Source of the DNA: Stomoxys calcitrans | Taxonomy: Eukaryota; Arthropoda; Insecta; Diptera; Muscidae | DNA length: 64,000 nucleotides | Assembly: GCF_963082655.1 (NCBI RefSeq) | Contig: NC_081554.1 | Location: 51,462,750 to 51,526,749 of the forward strand | Reading direction: 5' to 3' | Shown: piece by piece, positions 56,516 through 64,000 of the stretch | Position numbering within the stretch: position 1 is the first letter of the stretch | Layout: each line of letters starts with the position of its first letter | Made by a program: the position numbers and the translations under genes | The notes under the pieces: model-generated | The model's input: only the letters and a program-made list of their open reading frames with translations | The model's database searches: none | What the model was told of the DNA's origin: nothing

Positions 56516-56590
56516 GTGAATAATTAAAGAATTTAGAAATTTTAACTGCAGGAAATAGAAAAATCAATAGATTTAGGAAAAGTTGGAAAA
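56066..56590 (+). repeat. Triplicated ~153 bp leader repeat with 75 A run
   Basis: Copies begin at TAGATTTAATAATTAAG at 56,066, 56,220 and 56,373 (periods 154 and 153). The third copy is expanded by 75 consecutive A at 56,437-56,511. Copies 1 and 2 contain ATGTGA, a start codon followed at once by a stop (56,110 and 56,264); copy 3 has ACGTGA. It is AT-rich and occupies the place where Drosophila gypsy carries its insulator, but no Su(Hw)-type TGCATAC motif was seen. Confidence 0.85.
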
Positions 56591-56601
56591 TAATTAGAAA
56601 T

Positions 56602-58014
56602 ATGGCTAACCCAAATGGTGACTTATTGAGACCCCCAATCCTTAACATTCCCAATCCACCGCCTCCTCTACCTAATGGTAATATTGACATGGACAGAATA
56701 CTGCGGGCATGTGTAGAACAGTCTAGGCGCACGGTTAGGGAAATACTAAACCCTAACGCAGACATATCCGGTGTTGATCAGCAGATAGAAGAACGTTTTA
56801 GGGGAGAACTAGACGATCTAGATAGGATCCCTGACATAGTCAGATGCCTCAGGGAATTCTCCGGTAATCCGGGAGAATTTAGTTCGTGGAAGAAGAGCGT
56901 CGATAGGGTCTTGCAACTCTATGAGGCATCAAAAGGGACCCCTAGATATTTCGGAATATTGAATGTGGTTAGGAACAAAATCATTGGTAGCGCGGATGCC
57001 GCCCTTGAGTCATATAATACCCCATTAGATTGGAGTTGTATTTCCCGGTGTTTGACTCTGCATTATGCAGACAAAAGGGATTTGTCAACTCTCGAGTACC
57101 AAATGTCTTCACTGATTCAGGGACAGAGCACAGTTCAGGACTTCTACCAGAGCGTCTATGCGCATTTGTCATTGATAATGAACAAATTGGCTTGCATGGA
57201 TATGGGTAGGGAATCGTTGGATATTATGACCCAGACTTATCGGGACAAAGCCCTGGACACCTTCATAAGAGGGCTTAAAGGCGATTTACCAAGATTACTG
57301 GGAATTAGGGAACCAACCGACCTTCCTCAGGCACTACATTTGTGTCTGAAGCTAGAAAATCAGCAATATAGGACGCAGTATGCTAACGCTCATATGAAAA
57401 CGGATAAGGCTATGGCCCATCCGCAGTATCGCAACCACGGGCAACCGCAAGTTTCACATCATCCTCTTCCCACGCATAACTTCCAGAGTTACTCGCCTGC
57501 ACGTTGGCAAGTGCAGCAATATGCTAACCAAATGACTCCACGGCAACTTTATGCAGGTAATTCCCCACAACTAATGCCTCCACGGCAATTCTACACTGGT
57601 AATTCCCCACCACAAATGCCTCCACGGCAATTTTACACCAGCAATAACATACCGCAAAGACCGACGATACCGAAGCCACAACCCAGGCCAGAACCGATGG
57701 ATATAGATCGGTCTATGCGTACGAACACAGTTGATTACGTGAACAGACCTGGACAGGGTAATAGGTTTATGGAGAAAAGACCGCTCAGTCAGTCCTACCA
57801 AGTGCATCGACCTCAAAAGATGCAGAGGAATTTCAATATTGAATCCGAACAGGAGGATAGTCATCAGGGTAGTCAGGCAGTATCTTACGAAGAGACAATG
57901 GAGAATTATGAAGATGAGGAGAAGCTTCAACCCTTCGAGGACTATCTCGAGAAATATTATGATAGGGGTGACACCGAAGCGGACGACTTTGTTGATGTGA
58001 ATTTTTTAGACTAG
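56602..58014 (+). CDS. gag: Errantivirus Gag polyprotein
   Basis: 470 codons. Structural polyprotein that would form the intracellular particle and package the RNA. The N-terminus is proline-rich (NIPNPPPPLP, residues 15-24). The middle (about 75-260) is a helical capsid-like region with LREFSGNPGEFSSWKKSVDR and RDKALDTFIRGLKGDLPRLL, the wording typical of gypsy-class Gag. There is no CCHC zinc knuckle; instead a basic, Q/P-rich tail follows, with a 14-residue tandem repeat around PPRQFYTGNSP (residues 311-350, 42 bp period) and the EPMDIDRSM motif (about 371-379). The C-terminus is acidic. ATG at 56,602 is chosen because it is the first in-frame ATG after the leader repeat. The stop TAG (58,012) lies just after the frameshift site. 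The frame is intact. Confidence 0.92.
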   Translation: MANPNGDLLRPPILNIPNPPPPLPNGNIDMDRILRACVEQSRRTVREILNPNADISGVDQQIEERFRGELDDLDRIPDIVRCLREFSGNPGEFSSWKKSVDRVLQLYEASKGTPRYFGILNVVRNKIIGSADAALESYNTPLDWSCISRCLTLHYADKRDLSTLEYQMSSLIQGQSTVQDFYQSVYAHLSLIMNKLACMDMGRESLDIMTQTYRDKALDTFIRGLKGDLPRLLGIREPTDLPQALHLCLKLENQQYRTQYANAHMKTDKAMAHPQYRNHGQPQVSHHPLPTHNFQSYSPARWQVQQYANQMTPRQLYAGNSPQLMPPRQFYTGNSPPQMPPRQFYTSNNIPQRPTIPKPQPRPEPMDIDRSMRTNTVDYVNRPGQGNRFMEKRPLSQSYQVHRPQKMQRNFNIESEQEDSHQGSQAVSYEETMENYEDEEKLQPFEDYLEKYYDRGDTEADDFVDVNFLD

Positions 58015-58054
58015 CGAACTCGTCCTTGCCCTATATTGAATGCAGGATGAGTTC
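58002..58054 (+). promoter_or_regulatory. -1 ribosomal frameshift signal (gag to pol)
   Basis: Heptamer T TTT TTA at 58,002-58,008 in the gag phase (codons TTT TTA), the same slippery sequence class as in lentiviruses. A 7 nt spacer follows. The stem pairs GAACTCGTCC (58,016-58,025) with GGATGAGTTC (58,045-58,054): ten pairs, one of them G-U, with a 19 nt loop. The pol frame is closed by TGA at 57,993 and open from 57,996 onward, so only a slip within this site gives an unbroken pol. Slippery site, spacer and stem are seen in the sequence; activity is inferred. Confidence 0.85.
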
Positions 58055-61000
58055 AGGCCGTATATTGAAATTTTTGATAGATACCGGTTCAAATAAAAAT
58101 TATATCCAGTCCGATTTAGTAAAGAATCCTACCCCTAATTTAAAAAATTTTTTCGCTAGATCTGTTGGTGGTAGGACCGAGATCACTCACCATACATTGG
58201 TAAGCGTCTTTAACGAAGACGAGAATCCCTTGACGTTCTTTATTCTTCCAACATTGAAGACTTTCCATGGCATCATAGGTAATGACAGTTTGAGGGAGAT
58301 GAGAGCTGTCATTTATACGTTTGAAAATTATGTGGTTTTCAACAATAGGAGAAAAATACGCCTCAAGCAACAACTTTCACAATCCATTAACACCATTGAC
58401 ATTAGAAATACGCACATGTCTGAACGACAAATAAACGAACTTAATGTCATTATCAGGCAATTTAAGGGTTTATTTAGTGACCCTAATGAAAAATTGACGT
58501 TCACTACGACTGTTGTAGGTGAGATAGAAACAAAGAATGACTCTCCAGTCTATTCACGTTACTATCCGTATCCAATGCATTTGAAGGACGAAGTTGAGAG
58601 CCAAATTCAGGAACTACTAGACAATGACATAATCCGACCATCCCGGTCGCCCTACAATTCACCGGTTTGGATTGTTCCCAAAAAGGCAGATTTTTCGGGA
58701 AAAAAGAAGTACCGTTTGGTTATCGATTACCGTAAACTGAACGATATCACTATTCCAGACAAATATCCGATACCCAATATTAATGAAATTTTACCGCAAC
58801 TTTCGAAAAGTAAATGGTTTTCAGTAATCGACTTAAAAAGTGGTTTCCACCAGATACCATTAAAGGAAAGCGATATGAGAAAAACCGCCTTTTCGGTTAA
58901 CAACGGTAAATATGAATTTACAAGGCTTCCGTTTGGGTTGAAAAACGCCCCTTCTATTTTCCAAAGAGCCTTGGATGACATATTGCGGGAACATATAGGG
59001 AAGATATGTTTTGTCTACATAGATGACATTATCATTTTTGCAGAAGACGAGGAAACGCATTTGAAGAACCTGCACACTGTTTTCCAGACCTTAGAGGGTG
59101 CTAACCTGAAAGTTCAACTGGATAAGTGTGAGTTTCTAAAAAATGAAGTGGAGTTCCTAGGATTTCTGATATCCGATTCGGGAATTAGAACTAATCCAAC
59201 AAGAGTAGAGGCCATAAAGAATTTTCCACTTCCGAGAACCCTCAAAGACCTAAGATCTTTCCTTGGACTTTCGAATTTCTACAGGCGCTTCATAAAAGAC
59301 TACGCTAAAATAGCAAAGCCTCTAACTTTGCTTTTGAGGGGGGAGAAAGGTCGCGTCTCGAAACACATGTCTAAAAAAATTAATGTTGATCTGGATGAAA
59401 ATGCGATAACAGCATTCAATAAACTGAAAGATTCATTAATTTCGGAAGACGTTTTATTGGCATACCCGGATTTCGGCAAGGAATTCCAATTGACAACAGA
59501 CGCTTCAAACTATGCCCTTGGAGCAGTGTTATCGCAGGATGACAGACCCATCATATTCCTTTCTAGAACTCTCCAAAAGTCCGAGGAACACTACGCGACT
59601 AATGAGAAAGAATTGCTCGCAATAGTATGGGCCTTGAAGTCATTAAGGAATTATCTCTATGGATCGGCCAAGATGAAGATCTTTACGGACCACCTTCCCT
59701 TGACATACTCTTTGAATAATAAGAATTCCAATTATAAACTTAAAAGATGGAAAGCCTTCCTTGAGGACTATAAATATGAACTGCTGTATAAACCAGGGAG
59801 CACTAATGTTGTGGCTGACGCCCTATCAAGAATCCCACAAGGAGTGTCTCATATAAACTCCTTGACGGCGACACAGCATAGTGACGAAAGTTCACCCCAG
59901 GACTTAATACAATATACGGACGCCCCATTAAATGCTTTTAAGAATCAAATTATAATATCTCAAGAAGAAATGACGTCCTACAAATTCGATACAATTTTTC
60001 CACAATACCATAGACACACACTTGAGTTATCGGACACATCCGAGAGCAACTTATTGGACAATCTAAAAAAATGCTTGAACCCGTCAGTAACGAATTGTAT
60101 TAAAACTTCAGATGAGATTTTAGGAAAACTTCAAGAGATATTTAGCACAAACTTTGGCAGATATAAAGCCAAATACACTAGGACAATGGTGCAAGACCTT
60201 ACGAACGAGGATGAACAGGAGGAAGAAATTATTAGGGAACATGAGAGAGCTCATAGAAACAGTTCCGAGAACAAAGTACAATTGCTGAAGAGATTCTACT
60301 TTCCCAAAATGAGTGCTAAAATAAAGAAAGTTACCAAACTATGTAAAATTTGTAAAGAGAACAAATACGAACGCCACCCTAATAAGATTATGCTTCAGGA
60401 AACACCAATCCCTGAATTCCCGGGACAAATTGTCCACATAGATATTTTTATAACAGAGAGGAAACCAGTCCTAACCGCTATTGACAAGTTCTCTAAATAC
60501 GCCCAGGCGAAGGTTTTGCAATCGAGGGCTACTACGGATATAAAGGAACCATTAAGGGAAATACTTCTAGCATTCGGCATGCCCGAGATAGTGGTTATGG
60601 ACAATGAAAGGTCATTTAATTCTTCGGCAATAGTATTCATGTTGGAAAACCAATATAATGTAAAAATCTTCAAAGTTCCCCCATACGCTAGCTACGTCAA
60701 TGGACAAATAGAGAGGTTCCATTCGACACTGACCGAGATTATGAGGTACATCAAGGCAGAGAATTCCCCTGATTCCTTCTCAGAGCTCCTTCATAAGTCT
60801 CTGTTTGAATATAATAATTCGATTCATTCTACCACTGCACGAAAACCAGTTGAGGCATTCTTTGGAAGACGTGTCTTCACTGCACCCCAAGAACTGGAGA
60901 GGGAAAAAATGGAGATAGTCGAAAAACTCAAACAGAAACAGGCGAGTGATATGAGGGTCCATAACAAGAATAGAACAAACCATAAGGATTATGAACCAGG

Positions 61001-61145
61001 AGATAAAGTTTTCGTGAAGGTTAACAAGAGGCTAGGAACAAAGCTGAGTAAAAGCTATGCCGAGGAAATTGTTAAAGAAAATAAAAATAGCACAATCACT
61101 ACGGAGTCAGGTCGCATTGTTCATAAGAATAACATTAGAAACTAA
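58008..61145 (+). CDS. pol: Errantivirus Pol (protease, RT, RNase H, integrase)
   Basis: Frame open from 57,996; the first codon after the predicted slip is at 58,008. There is no ATG at the start, so it is expected as a Gag-Pol fusion. Numbering from TTG 58,026 (1,039 codons): protease DTG at 19-21; RT about 175-345 with VIDYRKLND, Asp269 in VIDLKSG and YIDD at 331-334; RNase H about 485-600 with Asp492 (TTDAS), ELLAIVWAL and DHLPL; integrase zinc finger H739-x3-H743-x29-C773-x2-C776; core with Asp806 (HIDIF), Asp859 (VMDNE) and Glu896 (GQIERFHS); C-terminal GDKVFVKVNKRLGTK. All catalytic residues are present and no stop or shift interrupts the frame. RNase H contains GEKGRVSKHMSKK-type wording upstream, as in gypsy proper. 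It copies the RNA to DNA and integrates it. Confidence 0.95.
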   Translation, partial: RLANSSLPYIECRMSSGRILKFLIDTGSNKNYIQSDLVKNPTPNLKNFFARSVGGRTEITHHTLVSVFNEDENPLTFFILPTLKTFHGIIGNDSLREMRAVIYTFENYVVFNNRRKIRLKQQLSQSINTIDIRNTHMSERQINELNVIIRQFKGLFSDPNEKLTFTTTVVGEIETKNDSPVYSRYYPYPMHLKDEVESQIQELLDNDIIRPSRSPYNSPVWIVPKKADFSGKKKYRLVIDYRKLNDITIPDKYPIPNINEILPQLSKSKWFSVIDLKSGFHQIPLKESDMRKTAFSVNNGKYEFTRLPFGLKNAPSIFQRALDDILREHIGKICFVYIDDIIIFAEDEETHLKNLHTVFQTLEGANLKVQLDKCEFLKNEVEFLGFLISDSGIRTNPTRVEAIKNFPLPRTLKDLRSFLGLSNFYRRFIKDYAKIAKPLTLLLRGEKGRVSKHMSKKINVDLDENAITAFNKLKDSLISEDVLLAYPDFGKEFQLTTDASNYALGAVLSQDDRPIIFLSRTLQKSEEHYATNEKELLAIVWALKSLRNYLYGSAKMKIFTDHLPLTYSLNNKNSNYKLKRWKAFLEDYKYELLYKPGSTNVVADALSRIPQGVSHINSLTATQHSDESSPQDLIQYTDAPLNAFKNQIIISQEEMTSYKFDTIFPQYHRHTLELSDTSESNLLDNLKKCLNPSVTNCIKTSDEILGKLQEIFSTNFGRYKAKYTRTMVQDLTNEDEQEEEIIREHERAHRNSSENKVQLLKRFYFPKMSAKIKKVTKLCKICKENKYERHPNKIMLQETPIPEFPGQIVHIDIFITERKPVLTAIDKFSKYAQAKVLQSRATTDIKEPLREILLAFGMPEIVVMDNERSFNSSAIVFMLENQYNVKIFKVPPYASYVNGQIERFHSTLTEIMRYIKAENSPDSFSELLHKSLFEYNNSIHSTTARKPVEAFFGRRVFTAPQELEREKMEIVEKLKQKQASDMRVHNKNRTNHKDYEPGDKVFVKVNKRLGTKLSKSYAEEIVKENKNSTITTESGRIVHKNNIRN

Positions 61146-61150
61146 AGTAA

Positions 61151-61166
61151 ATTCCATCTTTCCAGA
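61151..61166 (+). promoter_or_regulatory. env splice acceptor
   Basis: ATTCCATCTTTCCAG ends at 61,165, a textbook 3' splice site with a pyrimidine tract, six bases after the pol stop region. The exon would start at 61,166, the third base of an env-frame codon, which fits the two leftover bases of the leader exon. The intron would be 56,025-61,165 and would remove gag and pol. Confidence 0.65.
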
Positions 61167-62642
61167 TTTTTATCCCTTTTTGCAAAGGCTGAGGTGCAGA
61201 TTCTAGATTACTCCAACTCACAGATTATTTCTATAAATACTGGTTATGCGAAACTTCAGACGGGATATTTGAAATTAATACATGTTATTGAGACAGAGGA
61301 CTACCAGAATGTAATTAATACCCTGCAGCAACACCTACGTCAGAATATAAACCAATCCCATCCTCTTTATCCATACCTTCAACATGAACTTACCCAACTT
61401 CAGCGTCACCTAGATAGGATTAAGCCCAGAGTAAAGAGATCTCTTAATTTTATTGGATCTACTTGGAAATGGATCGCCGGAAATCCAGATCACGACGATT
61501 TCGAGATAATAGAGCAAAAAATTAACAATGTTTCGTCAAGCAATAATAGGCAGGTTGTAATAAATAATCTGTCTCTAAAAAAAATAGATGAACTCACAGA
61601 AAATACCAACAAAATTATAAAAATTGTAAAAACCAATGAAAATTTTATAACCATGCTCAAAATGAAAATTGACCTTTTAAAGGAAGAAATTGTTAATGTA
61701 AATTATGCCATTCACTGGGCAAAGTCCGGCATAATAAATTCATTTGTATTGTCGAACACTGAAGTGAATATTGCAAAAGAGCTTTTCGAGAAAGATTCAA
61801 TTCCCTTTGTAAACATAGAAGAAATATTCGAATTCTCTGAAGTAAAAATTGCATCAAATGAAAAATCACTTATTTATATTGTCAATGTACCGACTACGAA
61901 TTTAGATTCCTGCAGTAAACTCTTGATTAAACCCACTAAGAGTGGGGATCTTATTAATAAAATTGATTATAATGAAATACTAGTTTGTAAAAATGAATCC
62001 TATGGGATCCTTAAACCATGTAAATCTTTCAATAATCTGACTGTTTGTAATTTAAATAATGTCAAAAGAATAGAAAAAGAAAATTGTTTGTTAAATCTTT
62101 TAAAAAGCGTAGAAGCAAACTGTACTTTATTGAGACATAGCACCACCCCTACAGTAGAGGAAGTCTTGCCTGGGATGATTCTACTAAATCAATTCGATGG
62201 TACCATTCTCATCAACGACGAGCAGTACAATCTTACGGGAACCTTCATAATCAAGTTTCAAAACGCTTCCATAACAATTGACAACGAGACATACAACTAT
62301 TTCCAAACAACGTATGCCGAACCATTACCTGCAATCCTACAACCTAGATCTCCTGGATCAAAAATAGAAGAAGTAACCACTTTGGAATTTGTAAAAAGGA
62401 TCCATCTAAACAATACAAAAGCGATAGAACTGTTGAACATTAAAAACAAATGGAGTGCGGCCGTGCATTTACTCACAATAGCTGCAGCTCTCATTCTGGT
62501 ATTGTTCTTGATAAGAAGAAAGCAGCGCCCATTGATTGAAACCGTTAATCTAGCACCTCCCAATCAACTATCAGTTCCGACATCGAATTCAACAAACTTT
62601 CCAAGAGACGTACCAAGATTATCTCAGATACCTTACTTCTAA
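61166..62642 (+). CDS. env: Errantivirus envelope protein (spliced, second exon)
   Basis: The frame is open from 61,146, in the same phase as pol and separated from it by the pol stop. The first in-frame ATG lies about 150 residues in, so the start must come from the leader exon. Numbering from GTG 61,194 (482 codons): a short hydrophobic stretch ending in an AKA signal-peptidase-like motif precedes residue 1; furin-type site RVKR at 79-82, followed by SLNFIGSTWKWIAG, the conserved start of the fusion subunit in errantivirus/baculovirus F-like proteins; NxS/T glycosylation sites (for example NQS at 53, NLT at 281, NNT at 406); membrane anchor about 421-440; short basic-start cytoplasmic tail. 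No break is seen. In the family it is a class I-like fusion glycoprotein on the particle surface. Confidence 0.88.
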
Positions 62643-62671
62643 CGGTATTACGATCGAGGACGCTCGTAACT

Positions 62672-62682
62672 AAGAGGGGAGG
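62672..62682 (+). promoter_or_regulatory. Polypurine tract
   Basis: AAGAGGGGAGG lies immediately before the 3' LTR. It is the expected primer for plus-strand DNA synthesis. Its exact contact with TGTTAAC fixes the left LTR boundary. Confidence 0.8.
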
Positions 62683-63158
62683 TGTTAACATCAAAGATGT
62701 TTGCTGGGATGTCAGCCAAACAAAAAATTCTTTATATTGGATTTCGATACCAAAAAATTGCTGATTCTATTGATTAATTCATTGACCGCTGTCAGTCAAC
62801 ATTGTCCGCCTGCAACAACAAACAGTGAACCATCATGATTTGTAAGCAACAATATGAAATGGTAATGGTAATGAAATGTAAGCATTTCTACAGCTAACGC
62901 AAGGGTCAACAATCCGTATCCACCAGTACCGCAGGTCAACAGCAAACACAGCAAAGCGGGTAACCTGACACCTCATGACGACAACAATAACAAAATCGTC
63001 AATCAGCAAGAAACCAATAGCAGCACCAGCAACAGCACCAACCAACAGCAGCAGCGCCAACAGCAGCACCAACCAACTTCAACCTAAGTTTAAGATTTTT
63101 GATTCAGTTCTGTAAAAGCACTCAAATTAATACCACAGAAATGTAGTAACTGTTAACT
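62683..63158 (+). repeat. 3' LTR (476 bp)
   Basis: Starts TGTTAACATC after the polypurine tract and ends CTGTTAACT before TATA. Identical to the 5' LTR except near the end, where the 5' copy reads AATAAAAACAGAAATTTAG and this one AATACCACAGAAATGTAG: three substitutions and one missing A within 20 bp. The change removes AATAAA. Confidence 0.9.
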
Positions 63159-63162
63159 TATA

Positions 63163-64000
63163 CGAGTATGTATTAACTACTATGTTATAGGCAAATTTTT
63201 GGGAAAATTTTTCACCAGTCCGAAACCCTCACTGGGAGGAACAGCCTGAGGGTGACGCTATGGCGCTCGAATTAAATGCGTTTGGTACATTGTGTTATAT
63301 TACTCCAAGAAGTTTCTGTAAAGGGCACCGGGTTTGAATACCTCGATAGTTTTTGCTCCGCTGAAAATTTTGGACAAACTAATCTTCATAGTGTGGCTCG
63401 TTGGGAATTGCAAATGGGCCATATCAAGTGAGGCACAGTTGACCAAAATCCATGGATTTTTGACCGATGGCCAAAGTAAAATAGCTTTTGAACTCTACAA
63501 ATTGGCTTGAAACCAAAAGAGGATAAGATAACAGCAAAAAGCGGCGCCTAAAATCACTAAACGGTGTATCTAAATCTTGAGGTAGGCCCATTTTTATTTT
63601 AAACTAAAACCATTCATCATTTGCAGCCAAACAAAATAAAGTGACAATGGCGTTAAATTTGTCATTTCCCTGTATTGAAATGTGCATACTGTTGTTTGAC
63701 TCATCTAGTCCATCATTAAGGCCATGTAATGATTTTTGCCATTTTTCTTATCTTGACCTACTTTGTGTACAAACGCTAGATCCCACGATGAAGGCAATGG
63801 AATTTTATGCTCATTTTTCATATTTTTTTTTTGATTTTTTTCCTTTTTAAGTTAATTTTTTTTTTTTTTTTTTTCTTTAATGTAAATGACAATGAGACAA
63901 TTAGAGGTTTATTGAAGACAACATGACGCCCAATAATGTAGTCAGCTCTCATCAACATATCCATTCAATTAATCAGCTGTCACGAGGGAAAAAATGCTAA
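63163..64000. other. Downstream flank, unassigned
   Basis: No gene. GTTGGGAATTGCAAATGGGC at about 63,400 is a short DINE-like subfamily C trace. A 69-codon plus ORF (63,641-63,850) is cysteine/phenylalanine-rich and runs into T tracts (63,826-63,874); it is not supported as coding. Confidence 0.4.

Larger units (their letters stand above)
55343..63162 (+). mobile_element. Gypsy-class errantivirus (endogenous retrovirus), apparently complete
   Basis: LTR-leader-gag-pol-env-LTR, with the 4 bp host sequence TATA on both sides (55,343-55,346 and 63,159-63,162); the provirus itself is 55,347-63,158 (7.8 kb). Domain order protease-RT-RNase H-integrase and a third env frame place it in the insect errantiviruses of the Ty3/gypsy class (Metaviridae). 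TATA-like targets and GTTAAC at the LTR ends fit that group. All three frames are uninterrupted, and the LTRs differ only by three substitutions and one indel close to their 3' ends, so the insertion is recent on an evolutionary scale. Whether it is active cannot be told from sequence alone. Confidence 0.9.

Noticed and set aside
56066..56590. Gypsy insulator (Su(Hw) sites) in the leader repeat
   Set aside because: The position fits, but no TGCATAC-type core is found in the repeat units; an insulator role would need experimental data.
58026..58028. Independent start of Pol at 58,026
   Set aside because: The codon is TTG, and the pol frame is open upstream to 57,996 across a slippery heptamer; a Gag-Pol fusion by frameshifting explains it better.
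61194..61196. Independent start of Env at 61,194
   Set aside because: The codon is GTG, the frame is open further upstream to the pol stop, and a good splice acceptor precedes it; spliced expression is far more likely.
63641..63850. 69-codon ORF in the downstream flank
   Set aside because: Cysteine/phenylalanine-rich product of T-rich DNA that runs into homopolymer tracts; no support as a gene.

Overview
This window looks like repeat-saturated intergenic or intronic DNA from a calyptrate (muscoid) fly, for example a stable fly, horn fly or house fly relative. The reasons are the AT-rich composition, many DINE-1/INE-1-like elements with (GTCY)n blocks, short mariner-type elements with TA target duplications, tRNA-derived SINEs, decayed LINEs and a gypsy-class errantivirus. 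The species is an inference. I find no host gene that I can name. Everything that is convincingly coding belongs to a mobile element.

From 1 to about 54.9 kb the window is a mosaic of nested repeats. The backbone is a DINE-like superfamily of four or five subfamilies. Complete copies run from a hairpin end (AACAAGTAAAAG..., then the palindrome TTCGGCCGGGCCGAA) through a variable array of 130-170 bp units and a (GTCY)n block to a GGTGGAGGGTATAAAAA end. Inserted in or between these copies are six copies or remnants of a ~237 bp TA-flanked element with TTGGGTTGCCC termini, five copies of a tRNA-derived SINE, four copies of a GC-rich ~130 bp-unit repeat (element E), an IS630/Tc1/mariner relic (13.8-14.3 kb) and pieces of several LINEs. 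The best LINE remains are an RT frame broken by only two nonsense codons (14.3-15.95 kb, minus) and a 2.8 kb Jockey-like copy (49.2-52.0 kb, plus). Short single-copy-looking stretches separate them.

From 55,347 to 63,158 lies an apparently complete endogenous errantivirus. It has 477/476 bp LTRs that are nearly identical, a 4 bp TATA target duplication, a tRNA-Lys-type primer binding site and a leader carrying a triplicated 153 bp repeat with a 75 A run. It encodes gag (470 codons), pol (protease, RT, RNase H, integrase) and env (furin site and C-terminal membrane anchor), followed by a polypurine tract. Three expression controls can be read from the sequence. A U UUU UUA slippery heptamer at the end of gag sits 7 nt before a 10 bp stem and is placed to give -1 frameshifting into pol. 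Env has no ATG of its own. A short leader exon with ATG and a GTAAGT donor is in phase with an acceptor just after pol, so spliced RNA can supply the env start. The same leader ATG is a 12-codon upstream ORF in unspliced RNA. The 3' LTR has lost the AATAAA present in the 5' LTR.

The last ~0.8 kb is unassigned flanking DNA.
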